DNA from: Oceanobacillus_B kapialis
Lineage (GTDB): Bacteria > Bacillota > Bacilli > Bacillales > Amphibacillaceae
Length of the DNA stretch: 64,000 nucleotides
Assembly: GCF_042685265.1 (NCBI RefSeq)
Contig: NZ_JBHUMX010000045.1
Reading direction: 5' to 3' (one strand)
A program made the position numbers and the translations under genes. Under the pieces are notes generated by a model. The model made no database searches. It was not told where the DNA came from and saw nothing but the letters and a program-made list of their open reading frames with translations. This document shows, piece after piece, positions 1 to 7,933 of the stretch. Positions within the stretch are counted from its first letter, which is position 1; the number at the start of each line of letters is the position of its first letter.

Positions 1-50
1 ACCAAGCAAGAATAGATTATTTAGCTATCATAGATAAGCTTTATTTTTAG
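1..50 (+). CDS. recU: RecU Holliday junction resolvase, C-terminal end only
   Basis: The third frame from base 3 reads QARIDYLAIIDKLYF and stops at 48-50. From memory the C-terminus of B. subtilis RecU runs RIDYISIIEQLYF, and recU lies directly upstream of ponA there. Only the last 15 codons are inside the window, so no catalytic residue can be checked. The ponA start is 17 bases downstream, so the two are probably co-transcribed. The identification rests on a short match plus gene order. Confidence 0.75.
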   Translation, partial: QARIDYLAIIDKLYF

Positions 51-67
51 AGATGGAGGAATGAGTT

Positions 68-2866
68 ATGGCCAATAATAGCCAATCTCGTACAGCAAGA
101 CGAAAACAGAAAAAAGCAAAGAAAAAGCCACTTTGGAAAAAAATATTATTAATTATGCTTCTTATTTTTATAATCATGGGAATTGGAGCTGGCGCAACTG
201 CTGCCTATTGGATTGCAACTGCGCCGGAAATAGACGAATCTAAATTATCTGACCCACTTGCTTCCCAGGTTTTAGATATGAATGGAGAAGTATTTGGGAC
301 TTTAGGTGAAGAAAAGAGAACTAAAATCAGCTACGAAGATTTACCACAGGTTTTAATTGATGCTGTAACAGCTACAGAGGATGCAAGGTTTTTTGAGCAT
401 TCAGGGATTGATCTTCGCCGTATTGGTGGAGCAATTCTTGCTAACTTTAAAAATGGCTTTGGATCAGAAGGTGCAAGTACGATTACCCAGCAGGTTGTGG
501 AAAAATCATTCTTATCTGCAGAAAAAAAGATCAGTTTAAAGGTTCAAGAGCAATGGCTAGCACTAAAATTAGAGCGTGAGTACTCCAAAGAAGAAATATT
601 GGAGATGTACTTAAATAAAATATTCTATGGTAATGGTGCGTATGGTGTCGCAAAAGCTGCAGAGATCTATTTTGGCAAAGAGGATCTGAGTGAACTTACC
701 TTGCCAGAGGCTGCTATTTTAGCAGGTCTACCACAGAGACCGACTGCTTATAATCCATATGAGAATCCTGATTTAACAAAGGAACGTATGGATACAGTGC
801 TTACGTTAATGGTACGTCATGGCAAGATTTCGCAAGAGGAAGCTGATGAAGCAAGAGCAGTAGACATCCCTTCCCTACTAACAGGAGAGAGCGACAGTTC
901 TGTTCCATACAGAGCGTTCTTGAAGCAAGTACAGCGTGAAGTGAATGAAAAAGTAGATGGTGCAGATATTTATACAGACGGTCTTAAAATCCATACAACC
1001 CTTGATACAAGTATTCAGGATCATGTGGAGTTTTTGCTAACAGATAGTGAAGAAAATCCTATTCCATACCCTGATGATGAAATGCAAGCAGGTATGACAG
1101 TTCTAGATACAAAAAATGGTGCTATCCGAGCAATTGGTGGAAGTAGAAATGGAAACGGCACAGGTTACAATTATGCTATTCAAGGTGGACAACAGCCAGG
1201 TTCTACAATGAAACCAATTGTGGCTTATGGCCCAGCGATCGAATATAATAAAATGTCCACTTACCATCAGATTAATGATGATAAGCCATTTGATTATGGT
1301 GGAAGTAGCCCGATTAGAAACTGGAACCGGAGTTATGCAGGTTGGATGACCGCCCGACATGCACTAAATCAATCTCTCAACGTTCCTGCAGTTAAAACGT
1401 TAGAAGAAGTGGGTTATGATCAAGCACAAGGTTTTGCAGAAAGTTTAGGTATAAACTTTGCAGATGATACTGTTAGGATAGGTGACGCAATTGGCGGAAC
1501 TGGGACAAATGTTAACCCACTACAAATGGCTGGTGCATACCGCGCATTTGGTAATGAAGGACTATATAACGAACCGTACGCAGTCACAAGCGTAGAGTTC
1601 CCTGATGGTAGAACAGTGGAATTAAAACCTAAGGCTGAAGCAGTAATGTCTGATTATACAGCTTATATGATTACTGACATGCTAAAATCGGTCATTACAG
1701 ATGGAACTGGTACTGCTGCAAATGTTCCGGGAGTTCCAGTAGCAGGAAAAACTGGAACAACAAGTTTACCTGATGAATCAGGTAGTCCTGATTCATGGTT
1801 TACTGGCTATTCCACAAATTATACGATTTCGGTTTGGACTGGTGGTTATACCAACGATGAAGGACAGAGAATGGCCATTCCTAATGGGCAAACGAAAATT
1901 CCGCACGCCCTATTTAGTAATACGATGGCTGAAATATCTCAAGGAATAGATAACCCAGACTTTGAAAAGCCAGACTCTGTTGTAGAAGTGGAAGTAGAAG
2001 AAGGCTCTCGTCCTGCAGCTAGGCCGAGTGAATACACTCCATCTTCTCAAATTGTCACAGAGCTCTTTGTTAAAGGAACAGAACCAACGGAGACTTCTGA
2101 GAAGTTTGATGAGCTCGACCCTGTAAGTGGCTTATCAGCTAGTTACAATGAAGATAATAATTCAATTGAGGTTGGATGGGATTACGAAGAAGATGCAGAT
2201 GTCTCCTTTGAGGTGAGCGCCCAAATAGATGATGGACAAATGCAAGGTCTTTCAAATACAGAAGAAACTTCCATGGAAATTACAGAAGTAGAACCAGGTG
2301 CTGACTATACGATACAGGTAGTTGCAGTAAGCAATGACGGGGATATGCAAAGTGAAGCTGCTACTACTTCCGTCACCGTCCCTGGCGGCGACGAAGAGGA
2401 AGAAGCAGAAAATATACCGGCTGTAAGTGGACTATCAGCTCAATATAATCAAGAAAACTCGTTAATTGATGTATCCTGGAGCTACAATGGTCCCCCTGCC
2501 GCCTTTGAGGTCTCGGTAAATGGCCAGACTCAAACAGTTGAGTCTAACGGCATCGAAATTAGTGGTGCAACACCTGGAGAAACATATGAAATTGTTGTAA
2601 CTCCAATTGGTCAAAATGGTGCGAATGAAGGTGCTGAAGGTCAATCACAATCCACTAGTATTACTGTTCCTGCAGAAGATGGTGGTGATAGTGGTGACAC
2701 AGGAGAAGGTTCTGATGAAGACTCTGAAGAGGGATCTTCCGAGGGCCAAGGTGACGAAGAAAATGATGGTGATAACTCGGGTGATGGTGGTGATCAGGAA
2801 GATAACACTGAAGATGAGAACGATAATGGTAATGGAGAAGGAGATAATCAAGGCGACGGAGAATAA
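68..2866 (+). CDS. ponA: Class A penicillin-binding protein 1A/1B (bifunctional transglycosylase/transpeptidase)
   Basis: Polymerises lipid II into glycan strands and cross-links them at the outer face of the membrane. A Lys/Arg-rich cytoplasmic end is followed by one membrane segment (about 24-49). The GT51 glycosyltransferase domain follows (EDARFFEH at 104-111 with the catalytic Glu; STITQQ near 156). The transpeptidase has SxxK (S379-K382), SxN (S436-N438) and KTGT (561-564). Two fibronectin-III-like repeats lie at about 684-773 and 785-868, then a 64-residue tail almost entirely Asp/Glu/Gly/Ser/Asn. The start has a GGAGGA site. At 932 residues it is of the long Bacillus type. It follows recU and faces nth across a shared terminator. 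Confidence 0.97.
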   Translation: MANNSQSRTARRKQKKAKKKPLWKKILLIMLLIFIIMGIGAGATAAYWIATAPEIDESKLSDPLASQVLDMNGEVFGTLGEEKRTKISYEDLPQVLIDAVTATEDARFFEHSGIDLRRIGGAILANFKNGFGSEGASTITQQVVEKSFLSAEKKISLKVQEQWLALKLEREYSKEEILEMYLNKIFYGNGAYGVAKAAEIYFGKEDLSELTLPEAAILAGLPQRPTAYNPYENPDLTKERMDTVLTLMVRHGKISQEEADEARAVDIPSLLTGESDSSVPYRAFLKQVQREVNEKVDGADIYTDGLKIHTTLDTSIQDHVEFLLTDSEENPIPYPDDEMQAGMTVLDTKNGAIRAIGGSRNGNGTGYNYAIQGGQQPGSTMKPIVAYGPAIEYNKMSTYHQINDDKPFDYGGSSPIRNWNRSYAGWMTARHALNQSLNVPAVKTLEEVGYDQAQGFAESLGINFADDTVRIGDAIGGTGTNVNPLQMAGAYRAFGNEGLYNEPYAVTSVEFPDGRTVELKPKAEAVMSDYTAYMITDMLKSVITDGTGTAANVPGVPVAGKTGTTSLPDESGSPDSWFTGYSTNYTISVWTGGYTNDEGQRMAIPNGQTKIPHALFSNTMAEISQGIDNPDFEKPDSVVEVEVEEGSRPAARPSEYTPSSQIVTELFVKGTEPTETSEKFDELDPVSGLSASYNEDNNSIEVGWDYEEDADVSFEVSAQIDDGQMQGLSNTEETSMEITEVEPGADYTIQVVAVSNDGDMQSEAATTSVTVPGGDEEEEAENIPAVSGLSAQYNQENSLIDVSWSYNGPPAAFEVSVNGQTQTVESNGIEISGATPGETYEIVVTPIGQNGANEGAEGQSQSTSITVPAEDGGDSGDTGEGSDEDSEEGSSEGQGDEENDGDNSGDGGDQEDNTEDENDNGNGEGDNQGDGE

Positions 2867-2918
2867 GATTAATCCTTTGCCTCTCTGTTAACAACATTAT
2901 AGTTTTAATCAAAAATTA

Positions 2919-2960
2919 AATCCGCAGCACGCTTAAGTTTAGCGTACTGCGGATTTTTTT
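2919..2960 (+). terminator. Terminator between ponA and nth, usable from both sides
   Basis: Arms at 2919-2933 and 2941-2955 pair through 14 positions (one C/A mismatch) around a 7-base loop, followed by seven T on the plus strand. The minus strand has a weaker TTTAATTTTTG after the same stem, so it could also end nth transcripts. Confidence 0.85.
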
Positions 2961-2983
2961 CTGTAGGTAAAAAAAATTTGTTA

Positions 2984-3646
2984 CTATAGCTTCACTAATA
3001 GTTCTTTTTTCATTCGTTTCTGCCCTTCTCTACAAATGTCTAATAAGGGGCATGTGGGGCATTCTGGATTTCTCGCTTTACAATGATACCTGCCAAAGAA
3101 TATTAGTCGGTGGTGTGTATCAGTCCATTCCTCTTTCGGAACTTTTCGCATTAATGTTTCTTCCACCTGTATAACGGAATCCTTCCATCTGCAAATTCCT
3201 AGGCGCTTGGAAACCCGTTCTACGTGTGTATCCACTGCAATGGCCGGCTCATTAAATGCCACAGATGCCACCACATTTGCGGTTTTACGGCCAACACCTG
3301 CTAATTTCTCCAACTCAACTTTTGTTTTTGGAACTTCTCCACCGTAATCTTCAATTAACATTTGACATAGTTTGCGAATGTTCTTTGCTTTGTTACGATA
3401 TAACCCAATAGAACGAATATCTTGTTGAAGCTCCTCCAACGATACAGCAAGATAATCTTCCGGTGTCTTATATTTTTTAAACAAATCAACTGTCACCTTG
3501 TTTACTAAAACATCTGTACACTGTGCGGATAATAAGACAGCAATAACAAGTTCAAATGGGTTTTTATGCGTTAACTCACAAGCAGCATCAGGAAACATTT
3601 TGGCGATTTCATCAAGGCAAAATCGTACCTGCTTTTTGTTCAACAT
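2984..3646 (-). CDS. nth: Endonuclease III, DNA glycosylase/AP lyase
   Basis: Removes oxidised pyrimidines and nicks the abasic site by beta-elimination in base excision repair. The helix-hairpin-helix LAGVGRKTANVV (about 115-126) carries the catalytic Lys121, and VDTHV holds the catalytic Asp139. Four cysteines, C189-x6-C196-x2-C199-x5-C205, form the 4Fe-4S site. Length 220 is normal. A GGGGAGGATTAG site overlaps the dnaD stop and the start is 3 bases beyond it, so nth is coupled to dnaD. In B. subtilis ypoC follows nth; here the ponA terminator comes next. Confidence 0.96.
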   Translation of the reverse strand: MLNKKQVRFCLDEIAKMFPDAACELTHKNPFELVIAVLLSAQCTDVLVNKVTVDLFKKYKTPEDYLAVSLEELQQDIRSIGLYRNKAKNIRKLCQMLIEDYGGEVPKTKVELEKLAGVGRKTANVVASVAFNEPAIAVDTHVERVSKRLGICRWKDSVIQVEETLMRKVPKEEWTDTHHRLIFFGRYHCKARNPECPTCPLLDICREGQKRMKKELLVKL

Positions 3647-3649
3647 TGG

Positions 3650-4339
3650 CTAATCCTCCCCTTCTAGCCAGTTATAATAAAAGGATGTATCGCGTTTTGG
3701 ACGCGGACTTTCCTGTTTAGTAGTCTGGTTTCCGTGAAATTTTTTGCTAGCATCTCTCGCTTGTTCTACACTATGAATACCTTTCTTTTGCCACTCCCTC
3801 AGAATACGGTCGATATATTTAAAATTTAGTTTGCCCATAAGAACTGATTCCCTTAGTGCTGCTTTGATTAGTGATGCCGCCTGCTTATCCTCATCGAGCC
3901 AGCCATTAATCATTTCAATCTCAAAGGGAGATAATGGTCTACCGAACTCTTGTTCAAAAAGAATAAAGATAGTACCATCCGCTTGTTCTACTACTTTCTC
4001 CTCTTTTTTCTCACCATATAAAACTTCCCATAGCTTGTTTAGTGAATAAACCTCACCAATTTTCTCTGTATTTTGCTCTGTATTTTGCTCGATCTCTAGT
4101 AATCCTTTTTGAATGAGCTTACGTAAAATACGGGAGCATTGTTCCTCATCAATGGTTAGATGACTTGAAAGCTCAGCAGGTGTAGGAAAATCAATTCCTT
4201 TATGCTGGAATTGCTGGATTTGCAATAGTAACATGACATCTTTTTCATCAAGCCCCAAGGTTTGAAAGGAAGTTAAAAGCTTAACTGGTATATGGACTTG
4301 ATCCAGTAATATCTTCTGAATCTGTAATGATCTTTTCAT
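3650..4339 (-). CDS. dnaD: DnaD, replication initiation/restart protein
   Basis: Acts in PriA-dependent and DnaA-dependent primosome assembly before DnaB and DnaI load the DnaC helicase. The N-terminal winged-helix/oligomerisation domain covers about 1-100 and the C-terminal DnaD/DnaB-family DNA-binding domain about 125-200, where FKYIDRILREW matches the conserved Y-x3-I-x3-W motif of that family. Length 229 agrees with B. subtilis DnaD (about 232). It follows the asnS terminator, so it and nth probably have their own promoter. SD GAGGTG lies 5 bases before the ATG. Confidence 0.94.
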   Translation of the reverse strand: MKRSLQIQKILLDQVHIPVKLLTSFQTLGLDEKDVMLLLQIQQFQHKGIDFPTPAELSSHLTIDEEQCSRILRKLIQKGLLEIEQNTEQNTEKIGEVYSLNKLWEVLYGEKKEEKVVEQADGTIFILFEQEFGRPLSPFEIEMINGWLDEDKQAASLIKAALRESVLMGKLNFKYIDRILREWQKKGIHSVEQARDASKKFHGNQTTKQESPRPKRDTSFYYNWLEGED

Positions 4340-4465
4340 AAAAGCACCTCAAATATAAGTATAGCATGACAATATAAGAAAAACTCGCAATCAGATTAAT
4401 GAATGAGGCTTTTCTTTCGTCTTTCCGAATTAATAATTTCGTATCTTTTGTTAGAGTCCAGTGGA

Positions 4466-4501
4466 ACAAAAATCCCTTGCACTATAAACAGGCAAGGGAT
4501 T
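4466..4501 (-). terminator. Terminator of the asnS operon
   Basis: A perfect 10-bp stem (4471-4480 with 4492-4501) is followed on the minus strand by a T run. It lies just below asnS and separates it from dnaD-nth. Confidence 0.85.
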
Positions 4502-4529
4502 ACTTTTATCTTAGCAGTCAAACAATTAC

Positions 4530-5822
4530 TTATGGATACAAACGATTTAGTAAACGAGGGAACGGAATCGTTTCTCTTACATGGTCAACACCTGATAACC
4601 AAGCAACCGTTCTTTCCAAGCCCAGTCCAAATCCTGAATGTGGCACACTTCCATATTGACGAAGCTCCAAATACCATTTATAAGCTTGTCCTGTAAGGCC
4701 ATGCTCTTCATATCGCTCTTGCATTAGGTCCAAATCGTCGATTCGCTGTGAACCACCAATAATCTCTCCATATCCTTCTGGTGCAATTAAATCAGCACAT
4801 AATACAACATCGGATCGATCAGGGTGTGGCTTCATATAAAATGCTTTAATCTCTTTTGGATAGTTGGTAATAAATACTGGCTTATCAAAACTTTCTGCGA
4901 TTGCTGTTTCGTGTGGCGCACCGAAATCCTCGCCCCACTCAATGTCCGTAAAACCTTTTTCCTTTAAAAGTTCAATAGCATCATCATACGTAACTCTCGG
5001 GAAAGGCGCTTTAATTGCTTCAAGTTTAGACGTGTCTCTTTCCAAGACATCTAATTCTAGTTTACAGTTCTCCAATACATTTTGGGCAATGAAGCTTACG
5101 TATTGTTCCTGTATTTCTAAGCTCTCCTCATGATCTACAAACGCCATTTCCGGCTCAATCATCCAAAACTCAATAAGATGCCTTCTTGTTTTAGACTTCT
5201 CAGCCCGAAAAGTTGGACCAAAGGAGAATACCTTACCAAAAGCCATGGCAGCTGCTTCCATATATAGCTGACCACTTTGAGAAAGGTACGCTTCTTCGTC
5301 AAAATACTTTGTATGGAAAAGTTCTGTTGTACCTTCTGCCGATGAACCAGTCAAAATAGGTGGATCTATTTTTACATAGTTATTTTCATTAAAAAATTGG
5401 TACGTAGAACGAATGATCTCATTACGTATTTTCATTACTGCATGCTGACGTTTTGAACGTAACCACAAATGCCTGTGATCCATTAAGAATTCTGTGCCAT
5501 GCTCTTTCGGTGTAATGGGATAGTCCGTAGCTTCATGAATAAGTTCTATATCACTTACTTGCATTTCGTAGCCAAATGGCGATCTCGTATCCTCCACAAT
5601 TTTCCCTGTTATGTACATGGAAGATTCCTGTGTAATATTTTTAGCAAGCTGGAAAGCTTCCTCGCTTACATCGTTTTTAACAACGACTCCTTGTATAAAG
5701 CCGGTTCCGTCGCGTAATTGCAAGAACGCAATTTTACCGCTTGATCGTTTATTTGCGAGCCACGCTCCAATGGTGACAGTTTGTTCATTATAGTTTGGTG
5801 CTTGAGAAATAGTAATTTTCAC
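4530..5822 (-). CDS. asnS: Asparaginyl-tRNA synthetase
   Basis: Charges tRNA-Asn with asparagine. It is a class IIb synthetase: an OB-fold anticodon-binding domain covers about 1-100, then the catalytic core with motif 2 (FRAEKSKTRRHLIEFW, from 205) and motif 3 (GFGLGLERTVAW, from 397). Length 430 matches B. subtilis AsnS. The start codon is GTG, with AGGAGGT upstream. It is last in the run ypmA-ypmB-aspB-asnS, an order conserved in bacilli. I saw no T-box leader upstream of the run. Confidence 0.97.
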   Translation of the reverse strand: MKITISQAPNYNEQTVTIGAWLANKRSSGKIAFLQLRDGTGFIQGVVVKNDVSEEAFQLAKNITQESSMYITGKIVEDTRSPFGYEMQVSDIELIHEATDYPITPKEHGTEFLMDHRHLWLRSKRQHAVMKIRNEIIRSTYQFFNENNYVKIDPPILTGSSAEGTTELFHTKYFDEEAYLSQSGQLYMEAAAMAFGKVFSFGPTFRAEKSKTRRHLIEFWMIEPEMAFVDHEESLEIQEQYVSFIAQNVLENCKLELDVLERDTSKLEAIKAPFPRVTYDDAIELLKEKGFTDIEWGEDFGAPHETAIAESFDKPVFITNYPKEIKAFYMKPHPDRSDVVLCADLIAPEGYGEIIGGSQRIDDLDLMQERYEEHGLTGQAYKWYLELRQYGSVPHSGFGLGLERTVAWLSGVDHVRETIPFPRLLNRLYP

Positions 5823-5843
5823 GTTTCTTTCTACCTCCTACAT

Positions 5844-7025
5844 CTATGCTTGATGTTTAATAACAAAATCTTTTATTCGTTTGGCTGCTTCCTGAAGTGC
5901 TTCGGTTGATGTTGCATAGGATAGCCTTATGTTGTCATTTGACCCAAAACCAGAGCCTGGAACCACTGCAACTTTTTCCTCTTCAAGCAAAGCGGCTACG
6001 AAGTCATCTACGCTGGAAAAGCCACATTTGGTCGCTGCTTCCTTTACGTTAGGGAATAAGTAAAAAGCTCCTTTTGGTTTTATGCAAGTAACACCAGGTA
6101 TATCAAGTAATAAATCGTATAAAAGTTCCAATCGTTCTGCAAACACTTTCTTCATTTCACTCAACTCTCCACCCTGTTCATATGCTGCCAAGGCTGCATA
6201 TTGAGCAACAGATGTAGGATTAGATGTTGAATGGGAAGCAAGATTTGTCATGGCTTTAATGATTTCCTTAGGTCCAGCCGCATATCCAATTCTCCAGCCT
6301 GTCATAGCATGAGATTTACTGACACCATTTATAATAACAGTCTGCTGATATAACGCATTCGATAACTGCGCTATGGAGACATGTTCATCGCCTGTATAAA
6401 TAAGCTTCTCATAAATTTCATCAGACACAATAAGTACATCATGCTTGAGACAAACCTCACCTAATGCTTGCAATTCTTCCTTACTGTACATCATACCGGT
6501 TGGATTACTTGGAGAATTAATCACAACAGCTTTCGTCTTTTTTGTAATCGCTGCTTCTAACTCTTGTGGTGTTAATTTGAATTGATTTTCTTCCCTGGCT
6601 GTTACAAATATAGGTGTACCACCTGCTAACTTCACTTGTTCAGGATAGCTTACCCAATAAGGTGTTGGAACAATGACTTCCTCTCCCTCATCTAACAGTA
6701 CTTGAAAGAGGGTGTAGAGTGCATGTTTTGCCCCTGTGGTCACAACAATTTGGTCTGCGGTGTAATGAAGTTGATTATCTTCAGCAAACTTCTTCGCAAT
6801 TGCTTTCTTTAATTCCGGAACACCACCTGAAGGAGTGTATTTCGTTTTTCCTTCATTCATTGCCTCGGTAGCAGCATCAAGTATATACTGCGGTGTATTA
6901 AAGTCTGGCTCTCCAGCTCCCAGACCAATTACATCATGTCCTTGCTGTTTTAACTCCTTTGCTTTTGCCGTAATAGCAAGCGTAGAAGATGGTGATAATG
7001 TTTTAACTCGTTTCGCTAAATTCAT
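5844..7025 (-). CDS. aspB: Aspartate aminotransferase, class I, PLP-dependent
   Basis: Interconverts oxaloacetate/glutamate and aspartate/2-oxoglutarate in the cytoplasm. Fold-type I features are visible: NSPSNPTG (about 170-177), DEIYE (about 202), and the PLP-binding Lys237 in VSKSHAMTGWRIGY. Length 393 equals the B. subtilis enzyme. It sits 21 bases above asnS, linking aspartate formation with asparagine use. SD AGGTGAAAAG precedes the ATG. Confidence 0.95.
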   Translation of the reverse strand: MNLAKRVKTLSPSSTLAITAKAKELKQQGHDVIGLGAGEPDFNTPQYILDAATEAMNEGKTKYTPSGGVPELKKAIAKKFAEDNQLHYTADQIVVTTGAKHALYTLFQVLLDEGEEVIVPTPYWVSYPEQVKLAGGTPIFVTAREENQFKLTPQELEAAITKKTKAVVINSPSNPTGMMYSKEELQALGEVCLKHDVLIVSDEIYEKLIYTGDEHVSIAQLSNALYQQTVIINGVSKSHAMTGWRIGYAAGPKEIIKAMTNLASHSTSNPTSVAQYAALAAYEQGGELSEMKKVFAERLELLYDLLLDIPGVTCIKPKGAFYLFPNVKEAATKCGFSSVDDFVAALLEEEKVAVVPGSGFGSNDNIRLSYATSTEALQEAAKRIKDFVIKHQA

Positions 7026-7040
7026 GCACTTTTCACCTTT

Positions 7041-7574
7041 CTATTTAAACATTTGGTTTAAACGATACTGTTCATATTGACTACCATCTGCAATTGCATA
7101 GTAGTCTAACACGTAACGATCTGCTGCATCACGATACGTAATTTCCCAAAGAACTTCTTCCTCGATAATTCCAGGAACAATTTTAATTAGCTCACAATCA
7201 TTACAGCTATTTCTCCATTGTTGCAGCATTTGGTCCTCGCTGATCATTTCCTGTTCAGTAATGGTTGTTAAGGTTTTCTCGTTGCCCTTAAGCGGATAAA
7301 ATATAAGCCTTCCCTCATTTTCTTCTGTATGGCCGAAAACAACATGATAACTCTCCGCTCCATTAAAGGTTACCACTTTTTCTACCTCCGTTACAGAGGT
7401 AGCAGACAAAACCTGTTCCTTCGTCGTATCGTAGCCTGCCGTTCTGCTCTTATTCAAATCCTGATATAAGAAGGCAGCATAAATGCCAACAGCAATTACT
7501 ACAATGCCAACTAGCAACAAGCTCCATATTAGCCATCTAGGTCTTGTATATCGTGAAGATTGCCTGATTCTCAT
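7041..7574 (-). CDS. ypmB: YpmB-type membrane-anchored protein (DUF5590/PepSY-like)
   Basis: Function unknown. A short basic N-terminus is followed by one membrane segment (about 12-34) and an exported domain of about 140 residues that recalls PepSY folds. Two cysteines in NSCNDCE could form a disulfide or bind metal. I chose the ATG at 7574 over the ATG nine bases upstream because GGATGA lies 5 bases before it. The reading frame overlaps the end of ypmA, which suggests coupling. The identity comes mostly from gene order (ypmA-ypmB-aspB) and topology. Confidence 0.8.
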   Translation of the reverse strand: MRIRQSSRYTRPRWLIWSLLLVGIVVIAVGIYAAFLYQDLNKSRTAGYDTTKEQVLSATSVTEVEKVVTFNGAESYHVVFGHTEENEGRLIFYPLKGNEKTLTTITEQEMISEDQMLQQWRNSCNDCELIKIVPGIIEEEVLWEITYRDAADRYVLDYYAIADGSQYEQYRLNQMFK

Positions 7575-7707
7575 TGTTTTCATCCAAGGTTAGACCAAAC
7601 ATTAAATCTTTTTCTTTAAGCGTACGATTTAATGAATCGACGATTTTATAAAGGTCTGAGGAATATTGGAGCTTGACTGTTGACAGGGTTTGTATTTTAT
7701 TATCCAT
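7537..7707 (-). CDS. ypmA: YpmA family small protein (DUF4264)
   Basis: A 56-residue cytosolic protein of unknown function, conserved upstream of ypmB in bacilli. The start is placed at the second of two adjacent ATG codons because GGAGGGG lies 5-7 bases upstream; an in-frame extension to 7773 would begin without a ribosome site and put this SD inside the gene. The sequence MDNKIQTLSTVKLQYSSDLY fits the family as remembered. It overlaps the start of ypmB. Confidence 0.8.
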   Translation of the reverse strand: MDNKIQTLSTVKLQYSSDLYKIVDSLNRTLKEKDLMFGLTLDENNENQAIFTIYKT

Positions 7708-7892
7708 CATTTCCCCTCCAGTTAAAGAACTGCTTGTTTTATCAAAATTTGTTAGACATAGTAGGTTACTCATTGCTTATACTATAAGTATGTTGATGGT
7801 AATGAAGCACAGTTACAGTATACCAAGTAATCCAAAGATTGTGTTTTATTTCATTCAATAAATTAATTCCAACCTATACCATACCATCTTTC

Positions 7893-7928
7893 CTACTGAT
7901 GCACAATTAGCGCATCAGTAGTTTTTTT
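7893..7928 (+). terminator. Strong intrinsic terminator facing plus, with no plus-strand gene before it
   Basis: A perfect 10-bp stem (7893-7902 with 7912-7921) is followed by seven T on the plus strand. Read on the minus strand, 13 bases after the dinG stop, the hairpin has an A tract before it and no T tract after it. By the usual rules it therefore serves plus-strand transcription. The gene-free stretch 7708-7933 must also hold the ypmA promoter; the best minus-strand -10 candidate is TATAGT near 7782, without a good -35. Confidence 0.75.
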
Positions 7929-7933
7929 ACTCC

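Noticed and set aside
2607..2912. Several overlapping frames on both strands at the ponA 3' end
   Set aside because: They mirror the GA-rich low-complexity tail codons of ponA; composition is biased (Met/Lys/Val or His/Ile) and no ribosome sites are present.
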